From: Hyunsoonleella flava
GTDB taxonomy: Bacteria; Bacteroidota; Bacteroidia; Flavobacteriales; Flavobacteriaceae
Reading direction: 5' to 3'
Assembly (NCBI RefSeq): GCF_004310325.1
Contig: NZ_SIRT01000002.1
Coordinates: 363,556 to 427,555, forward strand
DNA: 64,000 bases
In this document: positions 8,240 to 17,691 of the stretch, piece after piece
Numbering within the stretch: position 1 is the stretch's first letter
Layout of the letters: each line of letters starts with the position of its first letter
Position numbers and translations under genes: made by a program
Notes under the pieces: generated by a model
What the model was told of the DNA's origin: nothing
Seen by the model: only the letters and a program-made list of their open reading frames with translations
Database searches by the model: none

Positions 8240-8479
8240 ATGGAGCTATTCGGAATAACATTAACGGAATGTGTTGGTTATCTCGCATCGTTAATGGTAT
8301 TATTATCCTTTGCGATGAAATCTGTCAGAGTACTGCGAATGGTGAATATGGTTGGGTGTATTCTATTTATTATCTATGGGTTTTTACTGCCAACATTAAG
8401 GATAGGTTTGCCCATAATAATTGCAAATACGGCCATTTTTTTAGTGAATCTCTATTATTTATTATATAAGAGGCAATAG
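8240..8479 (+). CDS. Small YgjV-like membrane protein
   Basis: A 79-residue protein with three hydrophobic helices and the sequence GYLASLMVLLSFAMKSVRVLRMVN. This resembles the small YgjV/SemiSWEET-like membrane proteins that are sometimes misnamed uroporphyrinogen decarboxylase in flavobacteria. There is no catalytic motif. It follows typA by 50 bases. The family assignment is tentative. Confidence 0.55.
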   Translation: MELFGITLTECVGYLASLMVLLSFAMKSVRVLRMVNMVGCILFIIYGFLLPTLRIGLPIIIANTAIFLVNLYYLLYKRQ

Positions 8480-8506
8480 AGTTCTTATATTTACCGAAAA
8501 TATCTA

Positions 8507-8719
8507 ATGATGCATTTTCTATATTTCGATCCTACAATCGGGGCAATGATAGTTCAAGCCATTGTTGCTGCTATAGCAGGGGTAGTATTGTTTTCAAAAA
8601 ACTTGATGTATAAAATCAAATCTTTTTTGGGCTTAATTAAAGATGAAGAAAAAGATATGTTTGATGATATAGATATTGAGAATTCCGATTTAGAAAATAA
8701 AAATTCTAGTGACTCCTAA
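8507..8719 (+). CDS. Small membrane protein of the glycan region, unknown
   Basis: A 70-residue protein with one hydrophobic helix (residues about 8-29), a basic stop-transfer segment and a strongly acidic, Asp/Glu/Ser-rich tail. Its last 11 bases overlap the GTG start of the methyltransferase gene, implying translational coupling and a role in the same process. Two adjacent ATG codons (8507 and 8510) could serve as start. Confidence 0.6.
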   Translation: MMHFLYFDPTIGAMIVQAIVAAIAGVVLFSKNLMYKIKSFLGLIKDEEKDMFDDIDIENSDLENKNSSDS

Positions 8720-10097
8720 AAAAGCCATTCCTTCCTCATTTAGAGACCCTTCAGGTTATGTGTTTTTAGACAATGGTGTTATTAAACGAGTTATTAAGCC
8801 TATTTATTTTGAACAGTACAAATCCCTAAGAGATTCAGGCTTTTATAAAAGATTGTTCAATAACAACATTTTGATTCCTCATGAGGAACTCTCAAGCACA
8901 AGTTCTGATATTATTATCCAACCAGAACAAATACCATTCATTACATATCCTTACGAGTGGTGTTTTAATCAATACAAAGAAGCGGCATTATTAACTTTAA
9001 AACTTCAAAAATTTAGTCTGGATCAAGGGTATTCATTAAAAGATGCTTCAGCGTTCAATATTACATTTCATCAGGGGTCTTCAATTTTTATAGATACACT
9101 ATCCTTTGATTTTTATAAAGAAAACTACCCTTGGCGTGCTTATAAACAGTTTATTTCACATTTTTTAGCACCACTTCTTCTGGCACATTATCATGGTTCT
9201 CAATCGCTTAAATTAATGCGTGAGTTTATTGATGGTATTCCGCTAAGAATGCTATCGTCTATGTTGCCTTTTAAGTCTAAACTAAATCCAATTATATATA
9301 CAAATGTTCACCTATTGGCAAAATTTGAAGGTAAACATAGCGAAAACTATAAAGGAGAGGCTAAGGTAAAATCTTTATCAAAAGGAGGTCAGTTAAAGAT
9401 TATTGAGAGTTTGTATGGCTTTGTTAAAAAGTTGAAATTAAAAGAATATACCGAATGGGGCAATTATTATGATAAAACCAATTATTCCGATACTTCTTTT
9501 GGTTTGAAAGCTGAGGTAATCAATACTTGGGTGTCTAAATTAAACCCTCAAAATATTATTGATATAGGTGGTAATGATGGGACTTTTGTAAGAGCAATTG
9601 CCAGTAAGGTAAAGCAGGCATTAGTTTGTGATATAGATAATAATGCTGTAGATTTTAATCATCTAAAAGTTAAGAAGCATAAGGAAAATTATATGTTGCC
9701 CTTCGTTTTAGACGTTTTAAACCCATCTGCTTCTATTGGATTTAATAATAAGGAAAGGGCTTCTTTTCTGCAAAGAATCAAAGATTTTAATTTAGATGTA
9801 ACTTTGGCCTTAGCGCTAATTCATCATATGACCTTGTCGGGTAATGTAACTTTTCATATGTCTGCCCGATTTTTTGCTTCATTTTCCAAAATTTTAATAC
9901 TTGAATTTCCTAAAAAGAATGATTCATGGGTAGAGCGCTTATTAAATTCTAAAGCAGAGTTTAAGAATCATTTTGATTTTTATTCCTTAGAGAATTTTGA
10001 AAAAGCGTATTCAGAGTTTTTTGAAACTGTAGAAAAAAAAGAAATTGAGGGTAGCGAAAGAGTGATGTTTTTATTGAAAAGAATAAAGGATGTTTAA
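8709..10097 (+). CDS. SAM-dependent methyltransferase, NoeA-like
   Basis: A 462-residue protein starting with GTG. The N-terminal 270 residues form a domain seen in nodulation protein NoeA-type methyltransferases (FRDPSGYVFLDNGVIKRVI near residue 10, DASAFNITF near residue 114). The C-terminal part has a class I SAM-binding motif, IIDIGGNDGTFVRAI, near residue 280. The substrate is not known; the neighbours suggest a surface glycan or lipid-linked sugar. It overlaps the preceding small gene by 11 bases and the next gene by eight. Confidence 0.75.
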   Translation: MTPKKAIPSSFRDPSGYVFLDNGVIKRVIKPIYFEQYKSLRDSGFYKRLFNNNILIPHEELSSTSSDIIIQPEQIPFITYPYEWCFNQYKEAALLTLKLQKFSLDQGYSLKDASAFNITFHQGSSIFIDTLSFDFYKENYPWRAYKQFISHFLAPLLLAHYHGSQSLKLMREFIDGIPLRMLSSMLPFKSKLNPIIYTNVHLLAKFEGKHSENYKGEAKVKSLSKGGQLKIIESLYGFVKKLKLKEYTEWGNYYDKTNYSDTSFGLKAEVINTWVSKLNPQNIIDIGGNDGTFVRAIASKVKQALVCDIDNNAVDFNHLKVKKHKENYMLPFVLDVLNPSASIGFNNKERASFLQRIKDFNLDVTLALALIHHMTLSGNVTFHMSARFFASFSKILILEFPKKNDSWVERLLNSKAEFKNHFDFYSLENFEKAYSEFFETVEKKEIEGSERVMFLLKRIKDV

Positions 10098-11577
10098 ATT
10101 AAGGTCACGAATATTAGCCTTTCTTGAAAGTAAAAAGGAATATCCCATAATAGCAGCTATAGCAACAGGTTTATATCCGTTTCTATATTATTACAATTCT
10201 AATTTTACACTGGTTAATTCTTGGGAACAGTTTGGGTTTTTCATTTTGTGCTATGTTTTTATTCCAATTTGTGTTTTTTATTTACTGTACATATTTTTTG
10301 AGAGAATAGATAAAAATAAAAGATATCTTAAATACTTAATCCCTATTTTTAATCTAATTACTTTTAGTGCTTTTGTGGTTATTTCAACTTATGGCTTCAA
10401 AACTAAAGCTTTAGTATTAGCAATTACGGTTGCTATTTTGATAGGTATTGTTTTTTCTAGACACATAAAGAAGATAATAGTGTTTCAATATTTATTGGCA
10501 TTTTTTGTTCTATTAAAACTAGTTCCAGATATTTATAAAGTAACCAACTATTCATCAAAATGGATGGCCCAACCAGATGACATTGAAAACGTTGTATTTA
10601 AAAAAAAACCAAATATTTATGTCATACAACCTGATGGGTATGCTAATTTTTCAAAGCTAAAAGATGTACCTTATAATTATGATAACAGTAATTTTGAGTC
10701 TTTTTTAAAGGATAATGATTTTAAATTTTACAGTGACTTTAGAAGTAATTATATCTCCACTTTAAGTTCAAATAGTTCAATGTTTGCGATGAAACACCAT
10801 TATTACAATAATTCACCTTCTGGTAAAGAATTGTATGGCACAAGAAAGGTAATTGCAGGCGATAATCCCGTAATTTCCATCCTTAAAAAAAATGGCTATA
10901 AGAGTTTCCTTTTATTGGAGCGCTCGTATCTCCTTGTAAACCGACCACACTTATATTATGATTATTGTAATATTGATCTTAGTGAAGTTTCATATTTGGC
11001 AAGGGGTTTTGAGATAAATAAGAGTTTAGTAGGTACTATGGATACGTTGGTAAGTAATAATACTGAAACCGATAATTTTTATTTTTTAAGAATAATGCGT
11101 CCTAGCCATGTATCAGTTAATAAGAGCGAATCAAGAGGAATAAAAGGGGAGCGAGAATTTTACTTATCTGAACTAGAAAAGGCAAACCAAACTTTAAAAG
11201 AAATTATAAATATTATTAATAATAAAGATGAGAACAGTTTGATAGTAATTATGGCAGACCATGGTGGATACATAGGGTTAAATTACAGCATGGAAAGTAG
11301 AATAAAACAAACTAATGAGACTACAATTAATTCTATTTATACTTCGGCTTTAGCCATAAAATGGCCGAATAAAGTTCCTGATTTTGATGATAAATTTAAA
11401 ACCCCAGTAAACTTGTTCAGAATTTTATTTTCATATTTAAGTGATGACACAAAGTATTTAAGACACTTAGAAGGAGATAAAAGTTATGCTATAATAAATA
11501 AAAATGCCCCTGTTGGCGTTTATGAATACATAAACGAGAATGGAGAAGTGGTATTTAGTAAGCATAAAGCTCACTAA
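10090..11577 (+). CDS. Membrane-anchored alkaline-phosphatase-superfamily enzyme
   Basis: A 495-residue protein with about five N-terminal membrane helices (to roughly residue 160) and an extracytoplasmic sulfatase/LtaS-like domain. IYVIQPDGYANF supplies the first metal-site Asp. The block SNYISTLSSNSSMF contains the likely nucleophilic Thr. IVIMADHGGYIG supplies the second metal-site DHG. Relatives transfer or hydrolyse phosphodiester or sulfate groups on surface polymers. The gene overlaps the methyltransferase by eight bases, so the two are probably coupled. Confidence 0.75.
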   Translation: MFKLRSRILAFLESKKEYPIIAAIATGLYPFLYYYNSNFTLVNSWEQFGFFILCYVFIPICVFYLLYIFFERIDKNKRYLKYLIPIFNLITFSAFVVISTYGFKTKALVLAITVAILIGIVFSRHIKKIIVFQYLLAFFVLLKLVPDIYKVTNYSSKWMAQPDDIENVVFKKKPNIYVIQPDGYANFSKLKDVPYNYDNSNFESFLKDNDFKFYSDFRSNYISTLSSNSSMFAMKHHYYNNSPSGKELYGTRKVIAGDNPVISILKKNGYKSFLLLERSYLLVNRPHLYYDYCNIDLSEVSYLARGFEINKSLVGTMDTLVSNNTETDNFYFLRIMRPSHVSVNKSESRGIKGEREFYLSELEKANQTLKEIINIINNKDENSLIVIMADHGGYIGLNYSMESRIKQTNETTINSIYTSALAIKWPNKVPDFDDKFKTPVNLFRILFSYLSDDTKYLRHLEGDKSYAIINKNAPVGVYEYINENGEVVFSKHKAH

Positions 11578-11619
11578 TCTGAAGTTCTAGTTTGGCTGAT
11601 GTGAACATAAATCATTTTG

Positions 11620-11627
11620 TATATTTG
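11620..11627 (+). promoter_or_regulatory. Possible internal promoter before the flippase genes
   Basis: TATATTTG matches TAnnTTTG exactly and lies in the only sizeable gap (122 bases) of this gene run. The nearest upstream TTG is 25 bases away, slightly longer than usual, so strength is uncertain. Confidence 0.4.
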
Positions 11628-11699
11628 AAAACTAATAAACGACCAATTCCCTCTCAAAATTTATTAATAGTAATAGTTTAAGAATAACAACTAAACTAA

Positions 11700-12998
11700 T
11701 TGAAAAAACTAATAGATTATATAAGTTCTAAGGTTTTAATAAAGGCTACTTCACTAAAAACTGCAGCAGTTTTTACTAGGGTAATTGCAGGTTTGTTAAC
11801 ATCAAAAGCTATTGCTGTAATTATTGGTGCAGAAGGTTTGGCTCTTGTTGGGAATCTTAGAAATTTTGTGGCTTCTACCCAAACATTTGCCACACTTGGG
11901 TTTTACAAAGGAGTCGTTAAGTATGTAAATGATTTTAAAGAGGATCTAGTAAGGCTTAGTAAAATACTATCAACAGTGTACTATGTTGGTTTTGTAATGA
12001 CTATTCTTGTTTCTTTTTTCTGTTACTTTCAAGCAGAAACTATAAATGACCTTATTTTTCCAACATATAATGATTACGAATATGTAATAAAGATTTTTGC
12101 TATTGTACTGCCCTTTTATGCGCTAAATATGTTTGCATTTTCTATTATGAACGGGTTTTCTAAGTATAAAATCTTAATTATAATAAATATCATTGGGCAA
12201 GTTTTAAGTTTATGTGTGGCGCTTTTATTAATATATCAAAACAAATTGGACGGCGCGTTGATTTCTGTTGCTATTTCAGAATCCCTTATATTCTTAATCA
12301 CCTTAGTTGGTATCATTAATAGAAAAAGCTTGGTGCCTTTAATAAGTGTAGGGCACGTTAGTCTTACTCACTTAAAAAAGTTAAGTTCTTACTCTGGTAT
12401 GGCCTTGTTTTCGGCTGTTATCTTGCCACTAGTTATTTTAGCTATTCGTTCTCATATTATTGATACTATCGGTTATAAAGATGCTGGTTTTTGGGAGGCA
12501 ATGCTTAGAATTTCGAAATACTACCTTATGATGGTAAGTTCGTTGTTAGGTTTATATATTATCCCTAGATTTTCTGAAATAAACGATATTAAGGAATTTA
12601 AAAAAGAAGTATTCTCACTTTACAAAACCATTGTGCCCTATTTTGTACTTGGCTTGGTGCTAATATATTTATTACGACCTTTTATAGTCTTATTAGTTTT
12701 TACTGAGGAGTTTGAACCTGTTGAAGATTTGTTTTTATGGCAGCTTTTAGGCGATTTCGTTAAGGTACTTTCTATGATAATTGCATACCAGTTTTTGGCC
12801 AAAAAGATGTTTTGGCATTACATTATTACCGAAGCTTTTTTGGTCATAATTCTATATACTACGAGTATATACTTCATAAAAATTTATGGTGTTGAAGGTG
12901 CAGTAATTGGTCATTTTGTTAGCTATTTAATGTATTATGGCGTAATCTTGTTAATATTTGGAAGCTCTCTTTTTGGAGTTGAATCTGATAAGAAATAG
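11700..12998 (+). CDS. Wzx-type oligosaccharide flippase, first copy
   Basis: A 432-residue polytopic membrane protein of the MOP exporter superfamily, O-antigen translocase (WzxE-like) type, with about 12 helices. IIGAEGLALVGNLRNFV near residue 40 and GVVKYVNDFKED near residue 72 are typical. It is expected to flip a lipid-linked glycan unit across the inner membrane. The start is TTG: no ATG occurs near the N-terminus, and the tandem paralogue starts the same way at the equivalent place. Confidence 0.85.
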   Translation: MKKLIDYISSKVLIKATSLKTAAVFTRVIAGLLTSKAIAVIIGAEGLALVGNLRNFVASTQTFATLGFYKGVVKYVNDFKEDLVRLSKILSTVYYVGFVMTILVSFFCYFQAETINDLIFPTYNDYEYVIKIFAIVLPFYALNMFAFSIMNGFSKYKILIIINIIGQVLSLCVALLLIYQNKLDGALISVAISESLIFLITLVGIINRKSLVPLISVGHVSLTHLKKLSSYSGMALFSAVILPLVILAIRSHIIDTIGYKDAGFWEAMLRISKYYLMMVSSLLGLYIIPRFSEINDIKEFKKEVFSLYKTIVPYFVLGLVLIYLLRPFIVLLVFTEEFEPVEDLFLWQLLGDFVKVLSMIIAYQFLAKKMFWHYIITEAFLVIILYTTSIYFIKIYGVEGAVIGHFVSYLMYYGVILLIFGSSLFGVESDKK

Positions 12999-13022
12999 TG
13001 TTAATTAGTTCATATTTATTTT

Positions 13023-14315
13023 TTGAAACTACCTAAGTTTATAAAACAAAATTTATTGTTTAAGGTTACTTCGGCTAATGCATTTCTTGTGGTTGCAAGA
13101 ATGGGCTTTACTTTGGTGGCACAAAAGGTGTTAGCCATAATTATTGGAGCTGAAGGTATCGCAATAGTAGGTAACTTAAAAAATGTAATAGCTTTTTTCG
13201 AAAGGTTTTCGGTTTTAGGTACTTCAAATGGTTTAGTGAAATATATTGCTGAGTACAAAGAAGATAAAGAAAAGCTAAATCAATTATTCTCAACTACTTT
13301 TTTGTTCAGTTTAGTTTCGGCTCTGCTATCTTTCGTTATACTTTTTTTTGGAGCGGACAACTTAAATCAATTACTTTTTGGAAATGCGAGGGATTTTAAA
13401 ATAGCATTTAAAATTTTAGCATTTGTTATACCGTTTTTTTCCTTAAACGCTATTATTCACGCACTCTTAAACGGACTTTCAGCATATAAAACCTTTACCA
13501 AATCTACGCTATTAATAGTTGCAATAAATGCAATTTTAATCGTTGGTTTAACATATAAGTATGGTCTCTATGGAAGTTTGTTGGCCGTTGTTACTATTCC
13601 TTTTGTGCAATTTATTTGCTACTTAATTCTTACTTATAAAACAAGTTTTAAGTATATAAATTTAAGAACTGTAACACTTAGCTCAAGTTTTAAAAGTAAA
13701 CTACTTCCTTATAGTTTGATGAGTATTTTAGTAGTGCTTTTTATTAATATTAACGATATTGCCATAAGAAGATTGATAGAAAGCAAAATAGGAATTTCAG
13801 ATTCAGGATACTGGACAGCTATGAACTCTATTTCCAAAACATATATGCAGTTTACTGCTGCTATTTTTCCACTTTATATCTTACCGAAATTTTCTAGAAT
13901 TTCCAATACATTGGATTTTAGAAGAGAAGTAAAACAGATATATAAAATGTTGTTGCCACCACTAATTATAGGTCTTTTTTTAGTGTTTTTATTAAAAGAT
14001 TATATTATTAGGTTACTCTATACACCAGAATTTCTGGAAATGTCAAAATACTTTAAATGGCAATTATTGGGAGATTTAGTTAAGTTTATAGCTATTGTAA
14101 TTGCGTATCAATTTTTGGCCAAAAAACAAACAAAAAATTTTATACTTACTGAGCTTTTTTCAGTAGTTATTTTTTATATACTATCTGTATATTTTATAGA
14201 TTATTACGGTACCGAAGGAGTAATCATGGCGCATTTTGTAAGGTATATATTGTACTTTGTAGTGGTTTTGTTTATTTTAAGAAATACCTTTATTGGGGGT
14301 AACAAAGCTTTATAG
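13023..14315 (+). CDS. Wzx-type oligosaccharide flippase, second copy
   Basis: A 430-residue paralogue of the preceding flippase, sharing IIGAEG, VGNL+N and, near the C-terminus, WQLLGD(F/L)VK and IAYQFLAKK. It also uses a TTG start; the first internal ATG would remove the first membrane helix. The 24-base gap suggests one transcript. The two copies have diverged throughout their length, so this is an old duplication or two separately recruited flippases with possibly different substrates. Confidence 0.85.
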   Translation: MKLPKFIKQNLLFKVTSANAFLVVARMGFTLVAQKVLAIIIGAEGIAIVGNLKNVIAFFERFSVLGTSNGLVKYIAEYKEDKEKLNQLFSTTFLFSLVSALLSFVILFFGADNLNQLLFGNARDFKIAFKILAFVIPFFSLNAIIHALLNGLSAYKTFTKSTLLIVAINAILIVGLTYKYGLYGSLLAVVTIPFVQFICYLILTYKTSFKYINLRTVTLSSSFKSKLLPYSLMSILVVLFININDIAIRRLIESKIGISDSGYWTAMNSISKTYMQFTAAIFPLYILPKFSRISNTLDFRREVKQIYKMLLPPLIIGLFLVFLLKDYIIRLLYTPEFLEMSKYFKWQLLGDLVKFIAIVIAYQFLAKKQTKNFILTELFSVVIFYILSVYFIDYYGTEGVIMAHFVRYILYFVVVLFILRNTFIGGNKAL

Positions 14316-14320
14316 TTTTT

Positions 14321-15148
14321 ATGAAAGCATCAACTTTAGAACATAAATTGGGGTTGGAAATTCTTGTTTCTACCATGGACAGAAGTTCGCTTTCTTTTCT
14401 AGATAATATGTTTCCGCATCATGATTTAAGAAGCTTAAATATTTTAATAATCAATCAAACTACGATAGGACAGGAATTAACTTCTAATCAAAAAAATATA
14501 AGAGTAATAAATTCATATGATAAAGGGCTTTCGAAAAGCAGAAATTTAGCTCTTGAAAATGCTATTGGAGATATTTGCTTAATTGCAGATGATGATGTTG
14601 AGTATGTTGAAGGTTTTGAAAATGCTATTAAAAATTCGTTTTCAAAACTCAAAACTATTTCTGTAGTGCTTTTTAAGATAAAAACATTTGATGGTAATTA
14701 TTATAAAGGTTACCCTCAAAACAGTAAGCTCTTATCAACAAAAAAAGAATTAGCAAAATCGTCTTCAATAGAAATAGCTTTTAGAAGAGAAGATATAGAG
14801 AAACATAAGATTAGGTTTAATACGCTTTTTGGATTAGGCAGTCAATTTCCATCAGGAGAGGAGTATTTGTTCTTAAGAGATGTACACAAACATAAAATGA
14901 ATGTGTTTTTTGAGAATACCTATATTGTAAAACATGAACGAGAAAGCTCTACAAGTAAAGTAGAAAGTGATAGTTTTTTAATGACAAAGGGTGCTATTTA
15001 CTACATAGACTATAACTTGTCTGCTTATTTTTTTGCCGTTAAATATGTCCTTTTTCTTCTAAGAAAGGGTAAGATAACATTAGGTGAGATATTTAGAACC
15101 TATTTTAAAATTATAAACGGTATTTTGGCTTACAAAAATCAAATATGA
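14321..15148 (+). CDS. Glycosyltransferase, GT-A fold (family 2-like)
   Basis: A 275-residue protein with GLSKSRNLALENAIGDICLIADDDVEY near residues 67-93. This is the family 2-like pattern of a nucleotide-sugar-binding fold, with an Asp-Asp-Asp metal motif. The first segment (LEILVSTMDRSSL) matches the initial Rossmann-like strand. The sugar donor and acceptor cannot be told from sequence. It starts five bases after the flippase and overlaps the next gene by four bases (ATGA). Confidence 0.8.
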   Translation: MKASTLEHKLGLEILVSTMDRSSLSFLDNMFPHHDLRSLNILIINQTTIGQELTSNQKNIRVINSYDKGLSKSRNLALENAIGDICLIADDDVEYVEGFENAIKNSFSKLKTISVVLFKIKTFDGNYYKGYPQNSKLLSTKKELAKSSSIEIAFRREDIEKHKIRFNTLFGLGSQFPSGEEYLFLRDVHKHKMNVFFENTYIVKHERESSTSKVESDSFLMTKGAIYYIDYNLSAYFFAVKYVLFLLRKGKITLGEIFRTYFKIINGILAYKNQI

Positions 15149-16743
15149 AAGATTTTCTAAACGTATATAAGAGGTTTATCTACATTGCTATTCCCGTTTT
15201 TTTTGTTGAGTGTTATTTAAATGGTTTCTCGCTAGCTACCATTCTTAATTTAATTGAGAATTTAATTTTTGCTACACTTATTATTATTCCATTTGGTTTT
15301 ATAAGTAATAGAAGGGTTTCAATAATTTACTTTATAATTTCCATAATTCTATTTGCGTGTACTCTGTTCTTTGAGGTTACCTATAAATACCTTTTTAAAA
15401 CATTTTTTAGTGCATCTGCCATTTTTGTAATGCTTGATTCTAATTTAGAAGAGAGTAAAGAGTTTTTGGCTTTTTACGTAGATAAGCCAGTAATTATCTT
15501 TTTGTTCGTGATTCTGGTTTTAATAGTAATAGCTCTTTATAATTTTAGAGTATTGAATTTTGAACGATTATGGAACAAAAATTTTTCCAAGATTAAACTT
15601 GTGGGCTTGTTTGTGCTAATATTGGTGTTCTTAAAATTTACTAAATTAATAGACACTAATACACCTTATCTTATAACTAGAGCAATCAGTGGATACATCA
15701 CAGAAACGAATCGATTAGGCAACTATAAAGACAATAAGAAAGGAAGTTTTCAAAATGTTAGAAGAGTATCAAAGAAAGATGAAGAAGAAGTTTATGTCGT
15801 CTTAATAGGAGAGTCAACTAACAGAGATCACCTCCAGATTTATGGCTATCATAGAGAGACCACACCAAATTTGAAAAAGAGAGAAGCAGAATTATTAATT
15901 TATGATAATGTAATTAGCCCACATGCTTATTCTGTAGGAGCACTTGCCAAAATTTTAACTTTAGGTAATTATGAAAATCCCGAGAATATTTCTAAAGGCT
16001 CAATTATTCAATTATTTAATAGGATAGGTTTTAAAACTTACTGGCTTTCAAATCAAAGACCAATAGGACCTTTTGAAAGTATGATTACAAAAATTAGCTT
16101 ATCAGCGAATAAATACAAATTTTTAACTACATCAATAGCAGGAAACAATCAAGTTTTAGATGGAGATTTAATAAACGAATTTAATGATGCTTTAAAAGAA
16201 CCAGTACCAAAAAAAGCTATTTTTTTACATCTAATGGGAACACATCACCATTACGAAAATAGGTATCCTGAAGCATTTAATGAATTTAAAAACAATCCCA
16301 AAACAAAATTTCTATCTGATGAGAGTAAAACAAAAATTAATCATTATGATAACGCAATACTATATAATGATTTTGTGATTTCTCAAGTTATCAATAAACT
16401 AGACAGCTTAGATGTAAAAAGTTTTGCACTTTACTTCTCAGATCATGGAGAGGAAATGTATAGAGATTTGGATATGGCAGGACACAATGAAGATGTGTAT
16501 TCAAAACAAATGTTTGAAGTGCCATTTTTCCTTTGGAAATCTGAAAAATTTAATAAGTTAAAGACCATTTCTTATTTTAAAAATAGAAGCTACATGATAG
16601 ATGATTTCTTTCATTCAATTGCTGATATGTTAGATGTTTCGGCTGATGAAGTTGATTCTTCTCGTAGTATTTTTAGTCAATACTTTAAGGAACGAAAACG
16701 GATTATCAAGGATACTATCAATTATGACACCTTTTTTGATTAA
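15145..16743 (+). CDS. EptC/CptA-like phosphoethanolamine transferase
   Basis: A 532-residue inner-membrane enzyme with five N-terminal helices and a periplasmic sulfatase-fold domain. VVLIGESTNRDHLQIYGYHRETTPN near residue 216 resembles the GESTNR block of EptC/CptA, with the nucleophilic residue in GES/T. YFSDHGEEMY and the following AGHNED supply metal ligands. Such enzymes move phosphoethanolamine from phosphatidylethanolamine to lipid A or core sugars, changing surface charge and polymyxin sensitivity. It overlaps the glycosyltransferase by four bases. The exact acceptor is unknown. Confidence 0.85.
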   Translation: MKDFLNVYKRFIYIAIPVFFVECYLNGFSLATILNLIENLIFATLIIIPFGFISNRRVSIIYFIISIILFACTLFFEVTYKYLFKTFFSASAIFVMLDSNLEESKEFLAFYVDKPVIIFLFVILVLIVIALYNFRVLNFERLWNKNFSKIKLVGLFVLILVFLKFTKLIDTNTPYLITRAISGYITETNRLGNYKDNKKGSFQNVRRVSKKDEEEVYVVLIGESTNRDHLQIYGYHRETTPNLKKREAELLIYDNVISPHAYSVGALAKILTLGNYENPENISKGSIIQLFNRIGFKTYWLSNQRPIGPFESMITKISLSANKYKFLTTSIAGNNQVLDGDLINEFNDALKEPVPKKAIFLHLMGTHHHYENRYPEAFNEFKNNPKTKFLSDESKTKINHYDNAILYNDFVISQVINKLDSLDVKSFALYFSDHGEEMYRDLDMAGHNEDVYSKQMFEVPFFLWKSEKFNKLKTISYFKNRSYMIDDFFHSIADMLDVSADEVDSSRSIFSQYFKERKRIIKDTINYDTFFD

Positions 16744-16749
16744 AGGACT

Positions 16750-17685
16750 TTATTTATAAGACGATACATAAAACCCTTTTGAAATTAAAAACAGATGTAT
16801 TTTTTTTAGCAGGATAACCAATGAGGAAGGTGTCTGCAGCAAAAGACGCTGTTTCCAATTAAGCAGGGATGTATCAATTTCTGGCAATAGTTTTTTAAAT
16901 GTTTTCTTATTTTTAGCTCTTTTACATTGTATGGCAAGCGAGTATCTGTTCAAGGTAAGGTATAGGTGTAATGATTTATTATTTAGTTCTTCATCTGTAA
17001 AGCTATTAAATAGCAGATATTTACCTTCTTGATGGTTTTCTTTAGATAGGCTGTTCTGTACGGTTTTATCATAATAACAGGTAATGGTTGGATTAAAAAC
17101 CACGGTTTTTTTAAGTCCAAAGCGTATCAAAAGATCTAAATCTTGCCCAGAGATAATCGTATCGTTGAAACCTCCAATAGCATCAAATGCACTTTTCTTT
17201 ATAACTAATGCAGAAGTCCAACCTATAGGGTGTATTGTACTTGCTTTAAAGTAATCTGTTATAATATGGGGCTCGTTTTTTGTTTCAATGTTATAAGTAG
17301 CGTTTTCAATATGAGATGCAGATAGTTTTAAAGCATAAGCATTACAAAACAAATCGCCGTCTGTAAACCTTATAATAGACTTGTGGTGTTCTTCTAAGTG
17401 ATTAGGATACCAAGTGTCATCAGCATCTAAGAGCGCTATATATTTTGAGGAAGATTTTGTTATACCTAAATTTCTAGCACTAGAAGCTCCTGCGTTTTTT
17501 TGAGAATAAATTTGTATTCTGCTATCGGAAACTGATGCTGCTGTTTGTAAACTTTTATCAGTAGATCCATCGTTCACGATTATAACTTCAAAATCAGAAA
17601 AACTTTGGTTAAGAACGTTTTTTAAGGTGTTCTCAATTTGTTCTTCTTTATTGTAAAGTGGTATAACTACTGAGAAAAAAGGCAT
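16750..17685 (-). CDS. Glycosyltransferase family 2
   Basis: A 311-residue GT-A enzyme. FFSVVIPLYNKEEQI opens the fold, VIIVNDGSTDKS follows near residue 35, NAGASSARNLG near residue 64, and ALLDADDTWYPNHL (residues about 83-96) holds the DXD-type metal site. A C-terminal basic/hydrophobic region may associate with the membrane. It lies six bases after the KpsS-like gene and meets the plus-strand glycan run with only six bases between stop codons. Confidence 0.88.
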   Translation of the reverse strand: MPFFSVVIPLYNKEEQIENTLKNVLNQSFSDFEVIIVNDGSTDKSLQTAASVSDSRIQIYSQKNAGASSARNLGITKSSSKYIALLDADDTWYPNHLEEHHKSIIRFTDGDLFCNAYALKLSASHIENATYNIETKNEPHIITDYFKASTIHPIGWTSALVIKKSAFDAIGGFNDTIISGQDLDLLIRFGLKKTVVFNPTITCYYDKTVQNSLSKENHQEGKYLLFNSFTDEELNNKSLHLYLTLNRYSLAIQCKRAKNKKTFKKLLPEIDTSLLNWKQRLLLQTPSSLVILLKKIHLFLISKGFYVSSYK

Positions 17686-17691
17686 ATTGAC

